This document shows, piece after piece, positions 45,086 to 59,400 of a stretch of 64,000 nucleotides of DNA. The DNA comes from Bolinopsis microptera. Taxonomy: Eukaryota > Ctenophora > Tentaculata > Lobata > Bolinopsidae. The notes under the pieces are model-generated. The model made no database searches and was not told the origin of the DNA. It worked only from the letters and a program-made list of their open reading frames with translations. The stretch covers positions 5,990,460 through 6,054,459 of the forward strand of contig NC_087083.1 of NCBI RefSeq assembly GCF_026151205.1. The letters are read 5' to 3'. Both the position numbers and the translations under genes were made by a program. Numbering within the stretch: position 1 is the first letter of the stretch; each line of letters starts with the position of its first letter.

Positions 45086-48000
45086 ATGGTGAATGGTGAT
45101 GAACCAAATTTAACTGAGGCTGGTGATGAACCAAATTTAACTGCGGCTGGTCATGAACCCGATTTAACTGCGGCTGGTCATGAACCCGATTTAACTGTGG
45201 CTGGTGATGAACCCGATTTAACTGCAGCTGGTGATGAACCTGATTTAACTGCGGCTGGTGATGAACCCGATTTAACTGCAGCTGGTGATGAACCCGATTT
45301 AACTGCGGCTGGTGATGAACCCGATTTAACTGTGGCTGGTGATGAACCCGATTTAACTGTGGCTGGTGATGAACCCGATTTAACTGTGGCTGGTGATGAA
45401 CCCGATTTAACTGCAGCTGGTGATGAACCTGATTTAACTGCGGCTGGTGATGAACCCGATTTAACTGTGGCTGGTGATGAACCCGATTTAACTGCAGCTG
45501 GTGATGAACCCGATTTAACTGCGGCTGGTGATGAACCCGATTTAACTGCGGCTGGTGATGAACCCGATTTAACTGCAGCTGGTGATGAACCCGATTTAAC
45601 TGTGGCTGGTGATGAACCCGATTTAACTGTGGCTGGTGATGAACCCGATTTAACTGTGGCTGGTGATGAACCCGATTTAACTGCAGCTGGTGATGAACCC
45701 GATTTAACTGCGGCTGGTGATGAACCCGATTTAACTGCGGCTGGTGATGAACCCGATTTAACTGTGGCTGGTGATGAACCCGATTTAACTGTGGCTGGTG
45801 ATGAACCCGATTTAACTGTGGCTGGTGATGAACCCGATTTAACTGCGGCTGGTGATGAACCCGATTTAACTGTGGCTGGTGATGAACCCGATTTAACTGC
45901 AGCTGGTTATGAACCCGATTTAACTGCGGCTGGTGATGAACCCGATTTAACTGTGGCTGGTGATGAACCCGATTTAACTGTGGCTGGTGATGAACCCGAT
46001 TTAACTGTGGCTGGTGATGAACCCGATTTAACTGTGGCTGGTGATGAACCCGATTTAACTGTGGCTGGTGATGAACCCGATTTAACTGCAGCTGGTGATG
46101 AACCCGATTTAACTGCGGCTGGTGATGAACCCGATTTAACTGTGGCTGGTGATGAACCCGATTTAACTGTGGCTGGTGATGAACCCGATTTAACTGTGGC
46201 TGGTGATGAACCCGATTTAACTGTGGCTGGTGATGAACCCGATTTAACTGTGGCTGGTGAAGAACCCGATTTAACTGCAGCTGGTGATGAACCTGATTTA
46301 ACTGCGGCTAATGATGAACCCGATTTAACTGTGGCTGGTGATGAACCCGATTTAACTGTGGCTGGTGATGAACCCGATTTAACTGTGGCTGGTGATGAAC
46401 CCGATTTAACTGTGGCTGGTGATGAACCCGATTTAACTGTGGCTGGTGATGAACCCGATTTAACTGTGGCTGGTGATGAACCCGATTTAACTGTGGCTGG
46501 TGATGAACCCGATTTAACTGTGGCTGGTGATGAACCCGATTTAACTGCAGCTGGTGATGAACCTGATTTAACTGCGGCTGGTGATGAACCCGATTTAACT
46601 GCAGCTGGTGATGAACCCGATTTAACTGCGGCTGGTGATGAACCTGATTTAACTGTGGCTGGTGATGAACCCGATTTAACTGTGGCTGGTGATGAACCCG
46701 ATTTAACTGTGGCTGGTGATGAACCCGATTTAACTGCAGCTGGTGATGAACCTGATTTAACTGCGGCTGGTGATGAACCCGATTTAACTGTGGCTGGTGA
46801 TGAACCCGATTTAACTGCAGCTGGTGATGAACCCGATTTAACTGCGGCTGGTGATGAACCCGATTTAACTGCGGCTGGTGATGAACCCGATTTAACTGCG
46901 GCTGGTGATGAACCCGATTTAACTGTGGCTGGTGATGAACCCGATTTAACTGTGGCTGGTGATGAACCCGATTTAACTGTGGCTGGTGATGAACCCGATT
47001 TAACTGCAGCTGGTGATGAACCCGATTTAACTGCGGCTGGTGATGAACCCGATTTAACTGTGGCTGGTGATGAACCCGATTTAACTGTGGCTGGTGATGA
47101 ACTCGATTTAACTGTGGCTGGTGATGAACCCGATTTAACTGTGGCTGGTGATGAACCCGATTTAACTGTGGCTGGTGATGAACCCGATTTAACTGCAGCT
47201 GGTGATGAACCTGATTTAACTGCGGCTGGTGATGAACCCGATTTAACTGTGGCTGGTGATGAACCCGATTTAACTGTGGCTGGTGATGAACCCGATTTAA
47301 CTGTGGCTGGTGATGAACCCGATTTAACTGCAGCTGGTCATGAACCCGATTTAACTGTGGCTGGTGATGAACCCGATTTAACTGTGGCTGGTGATGAACC
47401 CGATTTAACTGTGGCTGGTGATGAACCCGATTTAACTGTGGCTGGTGATGAACCCGATTTAACTGCGGCTGGTGATGAACCCGATTTAACTGCGGCTGGT
47501 CATGAACCCGATTTAACTGTGGCTGGTGATGAACCCGATTTAACTGCGGCTGGTGATGAACCCGATTTAACTGCGGCTGGTGATGAACCCGATTTAACTG
47601 CGGCTGGTGATGAACCCGATTTAACTGTGGCTGGTGATGAACCCGATTTAACTGTGGCTGGTGATGAACCCGATTTAACTGTGGCTGGTGATGAACCCGA
47701 TTTAACTGTGGCTGGTGATGAACCCGATTTAACTGCAGCTGGTGATGAACCCGATTTAACTGCGGCTGGTGATGAACCCGATTTAACTGTGGCTGGTGAT
47801 GAACCCGATTTAACTGTGGCTGGTGATGAACCCGATTTAACTGTGGCTGGTGATGAACCCGATTTAACTGTGGCTGGTGATGAACCCGATTTAACTGTGG
47901 CTGGTGATGAACCCGATTTAACTGCAGCTGGTGATGAACCTGATTTAACTGCGGCTGGTGATGAACCCGATTTAACTGTGGCTGGTGATGAACCCGATTT

Positions 48001-49456
48001 AACTGTGGCTGGTGATGAACCCGATTTAACTGCAGCTGGTGATGAACCCGATTTAACTGCGGCTGGTGATGAACCCGATTTAACTGCGGCTGGTGATGAA
48101 CCCGATTTAACTGTGGCTGGTGATGAACCCGATTTAACTGTGGCTGGTGATGAACCCGATTTAACTGTGGCTGGTGATGAACCCGATTTAACTGTGGCTG
48201 GTGATGAACCCGATTTAACTGTGGCTGGTGATGAACCCGATTTAACTGCAGCTGGTGATGAACCTGATTTAACTGCGGCTGGTGATGAACCCGATTTAAC
48301 TGTGGCTGGTGATGAACCCGATTTAACTGTGGCTGGTGATGAACCCGATTTAACTGCAGCTGGTGATGAACCCGATTTAACTGCGGCTGGTGATGAACCC
48401 GATTTAACTGTGGCTGGTGATGAACCCGATTTAACTGCGGCTGGTGATGAACCCGATTTAACTGCGGCTGGTGATGAACCCGATTTAACTGTGGCTGGTG
48501 ATGAACCCGATTTAACTGTGGCTGGTGATGAACCCGATTTAACTGCGGCTGGTGATGAACCCGATTTAACTGCGGCTGGTCATGAACCCGATTTAACTGT
48601 GGCTGGTGATGAACCCGATTTAACTGTGGCTGGTGATGAACCCGATTTAACTGCAGCTGGTGATGAACCCGATTTAACTGCGGCTGGTGATGAACCCGAT
48701 TTAACTGTGGCTGGTGATGAACCCGATTTAACTGCGGCTGGTGATGAACCCGATTTAACTGCGGCTGGTGATGAACCCGATTTAACTGCGGCTGGTGATG
48801 AACCCGATTTAACTGTGGCTGGTGATGAACCCGATTTAACTGTGGCTGGTGATGAACCCGATTTAACTGTGGCTGGTGATGAACCCGATTTAACTGCAGC
48901 TGGTGATGAACCCGATTTAACTGCGGCTGGTGATGAACCCGATTTAACTGTGGCTGGTGATGAACCCGATTTAACTGCGGCTGGTGATGAACCCGATTTA
49001 ACTGCAGCTGGTGATGAACCCGATTTAACTGCGGCTGGTGATGAACCCGATTTAACTGTGGCTGGTGATGAACCCGATTTAACTGCGGCTGGTGATGAAC
49101 CCGATTTAACTGCGGCTGGTGATGAACCCGATTTAACTGTGGCTGGTGATGAACCCGATTTAACTGTGGCTGGTGATGAACCCGATTTAACTGTGGCTGG
49201 TGATGAACCCGATTTAACTGTGGCTGGTGATGAACCCGATTTATGTACCACAGTTGGTGATGAACCCGATTTAACCACAGTAATCGTGGTTAAATCGGAT
49301 TTATCACCAGTCCCTACCACGGAATTGGTAATGAACCCGGTGAAGCTGCATTTTTTCCATAAACATGAATGTGAAATGGATCTAATTCATTTTTATTGCA
49401 ATGATGTCAGTGATATTATACAATATGTTTATTATTGTTTCTGCATAGTTAAATAA
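45086..49456 (+). CDS. In-frame 27-bp repeat ORF encoding an acidic nonapeptide (uncertain gene)
   Basis: From the ATG at 45086 the frame stays open for ~1456 codons. Almost all of it is ~154 copies of the nonapeptide GDEPDLT(A/V)A. The 27-nt unit is nearly invariant at the DNA level, with the variable codon GCG, GCA or GTG. Rare changes give H, Y, E or N at single positions (for example GHEPDL and AYEPDL). After ~49240 the repeat degrades and a 60-residue unique tail follows. There is no signal peptide, membrane segment or known domain, and no upstream exon. The reverse strand is also open in part (KSGSSPATV), as expected for a unit divisible by three. Either a real low-complexity acidic protein or a satellite that happens to lack stops; the absence of stop-creating changes and the uniform frame lean only slightly toward coding. 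Confidence 0.35.
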   Translation: MVNGDEPNLTEAGDEPNLTAAGHEPDLTAAGHEPDLTVAGDEPDLTAAGDEPDLTAAGDEPDLTAAGDEPDLTAAGDEPDLTVAGDEPDLTVAGDEPDLTVAGDEPDLTAAGDEPDLTAAGDEPDLTVAGDEPDLTAAGDEPDLTAAGDEPDLTAAGDEPDLTAAGDEPDLTVAGDEPDLTVAGDEPDLTVAGDEPDLTAAGDEPDLTAAGDEPDLTAAGDEPDLTVAGDEPDLTVAGDEPDLTVAGDEPDLTAAGDEPDLTVAGDEPDLTAAGYEPDLTAAGDEPDLTVAGDEPDLTVAGDEPDLTVAGDEPDLTVAGDEPDLTVAGDEPDLTAAGDEPDLTAAGDEPDLTVAGDEPDLTVAGDEPDLTVAGDEPDLTVAGDEPDLTVAGEEPDLTAAGDEPDLTAANDEPDLTVAGDEPDLTVAGDEPDLTVAGDEPDLTVAGDEPDLTVAGDEPDLTVAGDEPDLTVAGDEPDLTVAGDEPDLTAAGDEPDLTAAGDEPDLTAAGDEPDLTAAGDEPDLTVAGDEPDLTVAGDEPDLTVAGDEPDLTAAGDEPDLTAAGDEPDLTVAGDEPDLTAAGDEPDLTAAGDEPDLTAAGDEPDLTAAGDEPDLTVAGDEPDLTVAGDEPDLTVAGDEPDLTAAGDEPDLTAAGDEPDLTVAGDEPDLTVAGDELDLTVAGDEPDLTVAGDEPDLTVAGDEPDLTAAGDEPDLTAAGDEPDLTVAGDEPDLTVAGDEPDLTVAGDEPDLTAAGHEPDLTVAGDEPDLTVAGDEPDLTVAGDEPDLTVAGDEPDLTAAGDEPDLTAAGHEPDLTVAGDEPDLTAAGDEPDLTAAGDEPDLTAAGDEPDLTVAGDEPDLTVAGDEPDLTVAGDEPDLTVAGDEPDLTAAGDEPDLTAAGDEPDLTVAGDEPDLTVAGDEPDLTVAGDEPDLTVAGDEPDLTVAGDEPDLTAAGDEPDLTAAGDEPDLTVAGDEPDLTVAGDEPDLTAAGDEPDLTAAGDEPDLTAAGDEPDLTVAGDEPDLTVAGDEPDLTVAGDEPDLTVAGDEPDLTVAGDEPDLTAAGDEPDLTAAGDEPDLTVAGDEPDLTVAGDEPDLTAAGDEPDLTAAGDEPDLTVAGDEPDLTAAGDEPDLTAAGDEPDLTVAGDEPDLTVAGDEPDLTAAGDEPDLTAAGHEPDLTVAGDEPDLTVAGDEPDLTAAGDEPDLTAAGDEPDLTVAGDEPDLTAAGDEPDLTAAGDEPDLTAAGDEPDLTVAGDEPDLTVAGDEPDLTVAGDEPDLTAAGDEPDLTAAGDEPDLTVAGDEPDLTAAGDEPDLTAAGDEPDLTAAGDEPDLTVAGDEPDLTAAGDEPDLTAAGDEPDLTVAGDEPDLTVAGDEPDLTVAGDEPDLTVAGDEPDLCTTVGDEPDLTTVIVVKSDLSPVPTTELVMNPVKLHFFHKHECEMDLIHFYCNDVSDIIQYVYYCFCIVK
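45095..49270. repeat. 27-bp tandem array, ~154 copies
   Basis: Unit GGTGATGAACCCGATTTAAC plus TGNGGCT. Copies carrying GCA are usually followed by GCG copies and then runs of GTG copies, giving higher-order blocks of roughly 6-12 units. A T in place of the third C in GAACCTGAT marks many copies directly after GCA. Confidence 0.97.
49256..49308. repeat. Hairpin at the right edge of the 27-bp array
   Basis: The last repeat copy (49256-49278) faces a nearly exact reverse complement (49286-49308) across a 7-nt loop. So one unit of the array is inverted at its border. Confidence 0.75.
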
Positions 49457-50455
49457 GTCATAATATTAATATTGTAATGAAGCTGTGGCCTAGTTTTATT
49501 AAGAATTGTTGCTGAAAAAAATGTAAAAAGAGTATTTTATGAATGTTTGGATGTCAAAAATGTATTATTCGAGCTTTTCGTCTAGAAGTGAATCAAATTC
49601 TTTAAATTATGGAGCCAGGGTGTGGCTTCACCTGGTTAAAACGATTCCATTTTACTTCAATCCATCCATAATTATATAATTAATTATTTTACCAATTCGT
49701 CACTGGACACAAATTTTGTAAATTTTGAAAAAATTTGTGATATTTCGGTCCAGGAAATATCGCATTTTAAAAATGGGAAATAATTTCTCTACTCGGAATC
49801 AAGATTTCAATATTCCAATTTGTTTCATGCTGTCCATGATAGTTAACTAACTAATTGGTCACTAAAGAAAAATTCATTAAATCTAAACTGCATGTGCACT
49901 GTGAATTTTGGCCCTGGGAATTTCATTTTTAAGTCGATCCAAGGGTAAATTTAATCTCAAATTGAAATATTGACTTCAGGCCTCCAAAAAAGGTTCGAAA
50001 AAAATAGTTTTGTAGCAATTTTTTTCCCTTTTTTGATTTTATCATCGATTAAGGTAAAATAAAAAATAATACACATTCTTTTCTTGGTAGCAATTTGTAA
50101 AACAACATTCCATTTTGTTAATTCTCAAAGCTTGTGGTTTCTAACCGTGACTCCTTCACATCATTATTGGCACGGCTCTGAATTAACACTTGTCGTTCAG
50201 AGCTGCGCAAACAATGCTGTGAAGGACCCACAGTTACAATCAATTGATACTGATATACACACAAGCTGGTTATGTAAATAAATTTACAATAATTCCTACT
50301 GCAAATCTTTCAAATTTCAATGTAAAATAATATCAATTTTATACCATGGAACATATTATAAAAGTAATAAATATCGTTATACATAGATCATAATTAAAAT
50401 CTCAAACTGTCAACAATTCAATACACTCAAAAAATCACAATCCGCGGTTATCTTA
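49457..50455. other. Intergenic DNA, nothing recognised
   Basis: AT-rich. A 65-codon frame at 50084-50281 has no support. ATTATGGAGCCAGGGT at ~49608 resembles GTTATGGAGCCAGGGT at ~23211 in intron 1 of the lectin gene, a short dispersed motif. Confidence 0.4.
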
Positions 50456-50459
50456 CGTC

Positions 50460-51090
50460 AGAGCCAAAGTAGACCAGAGTGAACTATAGTATACCAGAGT
50501 ATACCAGAGTAAACTATAGTAAACTATAGTATGCCAGAGTAAACTATAGTATACCAGAGTAAACTATAATATACCAGAGTAAACTATAGTATACCAGAGT
50601 AAAATATAGTTTACCAGAGTAAAATATAGTTTACCAGAGTAAACTATAGTATACCAGAGTATACCAGAGTAAACTAGAGTGTATCAGAGTATACCAGAGT
50701 AAACTAGAGTGTATCAGAGTATACCAGAGTAAATTATAGTATATCAGAGTATACCAAAGTAAACTAGAGTATACCCGAGTAAACTAGAGTATACCCGAGT
50801 AAACTAGAGTATACCAGATTATACCCGAGTAAACTAGAGTATACCATAGTATACCCGAGTAAACTAGAGTATATCAGAGTATACCCGAGTAAACTAGAGT
50901 ATACCCGAGTAAACTAGAGTAGATCAGAGTATACTAGAGTAAACTAGAGTATATCAGAGTATACCCGAGTAAACTAGAGTATACCAGAGTATACCAGAGT
51001 ATACCAGAGTATACCAGAGTATACCAGAGTATACCAGAGTATACCAGAGTAAACTAGAGTATACCAGAGTATACTAGAGTACACCGTGTA
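50460..51090. repeat. 10-bp satellite (AGTATACCAG / AGTAAACTAG)
   Basis: About 60 decamers built on AGTNNACNNG alternate between two main types, AGTATACCAG and AGTAAACTAT/AGTAAACTAG, with later CCCGAGT variants. Composite 20-30 bp periods are visible on the right. No coding. Confidence 0.9.
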
Positions 51091-51764
51091 TAATCAAATT
51101 CATGAAATTCCTTACATCTGCCAGTTATATCTCAGTTACACTCAGTGGATTGCTGGAAGTTTTAACTTAAATTGTAAAAATAATCAAATCAGCCTAACTG
51201 ATTGTCGCGTCAGTCATCCCTACAATCTAGCAAATAGCAGTGTATAAGTTATACGTTATATAAGTTATATAAACTATATAACTTATATAAGTTAACTTTT
51301 TAAAGTTAACTATATAAGTTATATTAACCATATATTAACCATCGTGTCCAAAAGTATTATAACCATATAACTAATATAACTTAACTTATACAACTTATAT
51401 AAGTTAAAGAACGGTTCAATAATTTACCTATTTCCTAAAGATCTATAAATCTACAAAGACCTTAACATGGATTGATCAGACATTGTCACTAATTCAAAAT
51501 CAGGTAAAATACTAAAATAGCAAAACTGGCCTATATGGTCACAGGGCCCATGACAGACCTAAATACTTATTGGGAGGCAAACCATATTTGTTTTGACACA
51601 CGAAAGTGATTTTTTGTTTTGATTGGTCAATGCTGGAATCTGATTGGCAAATCACCGCCACGTGTCCGAAAAAATCACGCATTACCCCCCACGCAGTATC
51701 CAGAGATCTACACCATAATATAGTCACACAGCGCAAACTAAACACCTCACACACACACACTCCC
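51090..51764. other. Non-coding stretch 3' of the forkhead gene
   Basis: 51240-51410 is a dense series of overlapping palindromes on ATATAACTTATATAAGTTA. A short CA dinucleotide run is at ~51748-51762, just past the forkhead stop codon. Frames here are shadows of each other. Confidence 0.5.
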
Positions 51765-53428
<1,664 letters not shown>

Positions 53429-56400
53429 ATGATGTTGGTATTATTGGTGATCGCTCTTCTGGCACCGAGCCAAGTGTTTGGTCTCGAGGGTTGCAGTTCC
53501 GGAGACACTGCGTTTATGTGCAAGAATCTAAATGTTTGCTGGACAGCACTTGGTTTTGCAAGCAGAGACGATCTTAAGTATCTCTGTGAGATTCAAGGTT
53601 TAGCTTTACTTCTGATAATGTTGATTCCTCTTTATATTCAAATATGCTATATCCTGCTAATCCATATCTTAATATCCTACTTATTTATAATTATATAATC
53701 TATGTGACTTCTACAGGATTTACCTACGATGACGAAGGCGGCTCAGGAAGCCAGGATGATAGCTTTGTTGTCATAACAACCCCACCAAGAAACCTGACCG
53801 TAGCCGAGGGTACGGCAGCTGCGTTCAGGTGTTCTGCTGATAACGCTCTTAGGATTGTCATTATCAAGAATAACGAGGTAAGTGTTTGGGTTGTGGAATT
53901 TACATGGGAAATATGTCAAGTTTAGATGGAAATCAAGACATGGGACAGTGTGAGCTTTATAACCACTAGCATGGTACCCGTCCTCTGGACGACAATAATT
54001 CTTTACTTTTACTGACACTACGTTTTCTAAATTTATTGGGTCAAATTTAAAGACAGCATTTTCAAATATTAGACCAACTAAAAGATAGCTGAGATTTTCA
54101 TTAAAAGATAATCCAGCAGTGATTTCACTATAAGGGTAATCCAGCAGTGGTTCAAAAGTTTCTTGTAACATTATATGATTATATCGTTCAGTTAAACAAG
54201 AAGCGACTACAAGATAACATGAACGAGGGTAATCCCACACAACAAACCACCATACAAGAGATAGACGCTGCTTTTTACGAACACGAAGGTTTGAAAACTG
54301 ATTCCAGTAGCTGACTGGTCACTGGTAACAGCTCACTGGTCACAGCTCACTGGTCACAGCTCACTGGTCACAGCTGACTGGTAACCAGGGATTTTTTATA
54401 ATTCTTGAACCTCTTCTATTGATGGTGTAAAATATAAAATGAACCTTCGAGCTCCTAATTACAGTCATAACTTCTGATTACCGTAAACCTATGAATGATA
54501 TAAAATTGAACCATCAGAGAAGGACAAACACAGCCCTGAGGGTTAATGTAGACTAAACAACAGTTCCCTTACTAAACAACAGTAGGTATAGCTACACAAC
54601 AGTTCCCTTACTAAACAACAGTTCCCTTACTAAACAACAGTTCCCTTACTAAACAACAGTAGGTAGCTACACAACAGTTCCCTTACTAAACAACAGTTCC
54701 CTTACTAAACAACAGTTGCTACACAACAGTAACCTTACTAAACAACAGTTCCCTTACTAAGCAACAGTTGCTACACAACAGTTCCCTTACTAAACAACAG
54801 TTCCCTTACTAAGCAACAGTTGCTACACAACCCTTTCAGGCTGGTACACGTGTACAGCTTACGGTGTAGGAGGCACCAGTGTTTCAAGTGAGGCGTATCT
54901 AGAAATAAGAGATATCTGTGGTGGTGCTGACTGCCAGGACCCAAAGGTAGTCTCAGTTCGTGTTTCTTATGTGAAAACGTTCCTTGACAATTAATGCTTT
55001 GACTTAATGTGGAATTAGTTCTTACTTCAGATAGTATATGCCCGGAGTGATATTATTGATTATGTTGGCTCCGAAGGGACCTTATATTATTGTTATTACT
55101 TTTGTAGGGACTACGGGTCATGATGATCAATTACTATTATCAATCACCATAACCAATAATCAATTATTATAATCAATTATCATAATTAATCATGATGATT
55201 ATTGATTAATAACAATATCTAATTACAACAAACACAACCGCCCCCTCCTCAGATCTGTGAACCCGACGCGTACACCGGCGAATACGAGTGTGTGTGTCCG
55301 GGCGACTGTGACGCTCAGTTCGATCCAGTGTGTGGCAGTGACTGTGCTAGTTACTTTAACGAGTGCACTCTTAAGAAGGAGACGTGTGAGAAGGGGCTGG
55401 TTGGGGTCACTGTGGCAAGCAGGGGACTGTGCTCCTTCTCTCCAACTGGTGAGACGCGCGCAGTTACACGTGTTTAGACTCTTTAGAGGTGTCTTCTAAT
55501 TCCAGGAATATTTGTCCATCCAAATCTTTGCTTTCATCGAAGATTCTTTACTTGTTTAGAGACGTGAAAAAATAATCTACGAATATAAATTATTTTAAAA
55601 CCTCAAACCTATTCTAACACCCCAACCTAATCCAGCTCCTCAGATAAGAACATCACCTTCTGACGCAGAATACAAACGAGGCTCCGACTTGAACCTGGAA
55701 GCCTCGGCTACTGGTACTCCTGAACCGTCCTACGTGTGGTTCGCGAATGGTGTGCAGGTTGGGGAGGGGAACGTGTTCACTGGGACTATGAAGTCTAACT
55801 TTCAGGGTAAGTGGAGATGTGCAGTCTGGTGGAGGCATGTTTGCTGCCACGTGACAGTTATTATGACGTTTGATTGATCAACAGTGGATGCTGATTGGTT
55901 TAAAAATATGCCCCACCTCACCACTAGATTCCACATTAATTGTTAACCACTATAATTTAACAGCCTTAACTGTAAGGAATGCTATTTTCGACTTTTAATG
56001 GGCTACTTGACGATATTTTCGTCAACCGATGAAATGCAATAGAAACCCAACCTTGCATAAAGCCAACACCCTGATTTTTATACCCTTATACGGCCATAAC
56101 GTGATACCCAAATAAGGTAATGCCCAAATAAGGTAATATCATAACATTCTGCAGGAGACTGGGAGGTGAAAGCTGCTAACTGTCACGGCTCTTTTGAGAC
56201 AGCCGCTTCTTTCAGACTGAGTATGGTGACTGATGAGGACCTTACCCCACCTGATGATCAGGTTACTACTTATCTGTGATGATTTAATACGTGTAACTAT
56301 TAGTGCTGTTCGCATGCTCATTAGATCATTGTCATCACTGAGTCGATCTAGAAAAATCAGAACGACTCATCAAATGAGACTCAAGACTTAATCAGATGCT

Positions 56401-59400
56401 CTATATACATACAAATGGTCTCTGATAGAAAACGTCCGTGTTTGACCTTGAAGAGTGAAGACCCTAATCTATACGCCATGATAAACCCCTCAAAAACTGT
56501 CAGATCAGTACAACCAATACTTGCCATCACTCCCCCTCCCCTACTGCAGTATTATAAAAGTATAAACCCTCACTCCCCTACTCTCCCCTTCAGTGTTGTA
56601 AAGTATACGGTGACCCCCACATCCTTACATTTGACGGTAAAGCGTACGACTACATGGGTATCGGAACATTTGTGATAGCTCAACACGAGGAGGGACTATG
56701 GGTGGTGTACGGGAACTTTGAGGCTTGTGGGGATAAGACAAAGCAGCTGTCATGTGTTACCAGTATTACTGGTAAGTAATAGTTATTAGTCATCAGTAAT
56801 AAGTACTTATTGTCATGTGTTACCAGTATTACTGGTAAGTAATAGTTATTAGTCATCAGTAATAAGTACTTATTGTCATGTGTTACCAGTATTACTGGTA
56901 AGTAATAGTTATTAGTCATCAGTAATAAGTATTTATTGTCATGTGTTACCAGTATTACTGGTAAGTAATAGTTATTAGTCATCAGTAATAAGTATTTATT
57001 GTCATGTGTTACCAGTATTACTGGTAAGTAATAGTTATTAGTCATCAGTAATAAGTACTTATTGTCATGTGTCACCAGTATTACTGGTAAGTAATAGTTA
57101 TTAGTCATCAGTAATAAGTAGTTATTGTCATGTGTTACCAGTATTACTGGTAAGTAATAGTTATTAGTCATCAGTAATAAGTATTTATTGTCATGTGTTA
57201 CCAGTATTACTGGTAAGTAATAGTTATTAGTCATCAGTAATAAGTACTTATTGTCATGTGTTACCAGTATTACTGGTAAGTAATAGTTATTAGTCATCAG
57301 TAATAAGTACTTATTGTCATGTGTTACCAGTATTACTGGTAAGTAATAGTTATTAGTCATCAGTAATAAGTACTTATTGTCATGTGTTACCAGTATTACT
57401 GGTAAGTAATAGTTATTAGTCATCAGTAATAAGTACTTATTGTCATGTGTCACCAGTATTACTGGTAAGTAATAGTTATTAGTCATCAGTAATAAGTAGT
57501 TATTGTCATGTGTCACCAGTATTACTGGTAAGTAATAGTTATTAGTCATCAGTAATAAGTACTTATTGTCATGTGTTACCAGTATTACTGGTAAGTAATA
57601 GTTATTAGTCATCAGTAATAAGTACTTATTGTCATGTGTTACCAGTATTACTGGTAAGTAATAGTTATTAGTCATCAGTAATAAGTACTTATTGTCATGT
57701 GTTACCAGTATTACTGGTAAGTAATAGTTATTAGTCATCAGTAATAAGTATTTATTGTCATGTGTCACCAGTATTACTGGTAAGTAATAGTTATTAGTCA
57801 TCAGTAATAAGTATTTATTGTCATGTGTTACCAGTATTACTGGTAAGTAATAGTTATTAGTCATCAGTAATAAGTACTTTCTACTTATTGTCAAGTGTTA
57901 CCAGTATTACTGGTAAGTAATAGTTATTAGTTATCAGTAATAAGTACTTATTGTCATGTGTCACCAGTATTACTGGTAAGTAATAGTTATTAGTCATCAG
58001 TAATAAGTATTTATTGTCATGTGTTACCAGTATTACTGGTAAGTAATAGTTATTAGTCATCAGTAATAAGTATTTATTGTCATGTGTCACCAGTATTACT
58101 GGTAAGTAATAGTTATTAGTCATCAGTAATAAGTATTTATTGTCATGTGTTACCAGTATTACTGGTAAGTAATAGTTATTAGTCATCAGTAATAAGTATT
58201 TATTGTCATGTGTCACCAGTATTACTGGTAAGTAATAGTTATTAGTCATCAGTAATAAGTATTTATTGTCATGTGTTACCAGTATTACTGGTAAGTAATA
58301 GTTATTAGTCATCAGTAATAAGTACTTATTGTCATGTGTTACCAGTATTACTGGTAAGTAATAGTTATTAGTCATCAGTAATAAGTACTTATTGTCATGT
58401 GTTACCAGTATTACTGGTAAGTAATAGTTATTAGTCATCAGTAATAAGTATTTATTGTCATGTGTTACCAGTATTACTGGTAAGTAATAGTTATTAGTCA
58501 TCAGTAATAAGTACTTATGGTCATGTGTTACCAGTATTACTGGTAAGTAATAGTTATTAGTCATCAGTAATAAGTACTTATTGTCATGTGTCACCAGTAT
58601 TACTGGTAAGTAATAGTTATTAGTCATCAGTAATAAGTACTTATTGTCATGTCTTACCAGTATTACTGGTAAGTAATAGTTATTAGTCATCAGTAATAAG
58701 TACTTATTGTCATGTGTCACCAGTATTACTGGTAAGTAATAGTTATTAGCCATCAGTAATAAGTACTTATTGTCATGTCTTACCAGTATTACTGGTAAGT
58801 AATAGTTATTAGTCATCAGTAATAAGTATTTATTGTCATGTGTTACCAGTATTACTGGTAAGTAATAGTTATTAGTCATCAGTAATAAGTACTTATTGTC
58901 ATGTGTCACCAGTATTACTGGTAAGTAATAGTTATTAGTCATCAGTAACAAGTACTTTCTACTTATTGTCATGTGTTACCAGTATTACTGGTAAGTAATA
59001 GTCATTAGTCATCAGTAATAAGTATTTATTGTCATGTGTCACCAGTATTACTGGTAAGTAATAGTTATTAGTCATCAGTAATAAGTATTTATTGTCATGT
59101 GTTACCAGTATTACTGGTAAGTAATAGTTATTAGTCATCAGTAATAAGTATTTATTGCTTTATTGTCATGTGTCACCAGTATTACTGGTAAGTAATAGTT
59201 ATTAGTCATCAGTAATAAGTATTTATTGTCATGTGTTACCAGTATTACTGGTAAGTAATAGTTATTAGTCATCAGTAATAAGTACTTATTGTCATGTGTC
59301 ACCAGTATTACTGGTAAGTAATAGTTATTAGTCATCAGTAATAAGTATTTATTGTCATGTGTTACCAGTATTACTGGTAAGTAATAGTTATTAGTCATCA

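Noticed and set aside
48580-49320. Reverse-strand 246-codon Ser/Gly-rich frame in the 27-bp array
   Set aside because: Mirror of the forward repeat; shorter, with no unique coding end.
53743-54240. 165-codon reverse-strand ORF
   Set aside because: It overlaps exons 2 and 3 of the Ig/Kazal/vWD gene, which are supported by phase and Ig-fold residues. It has no domain similarity.
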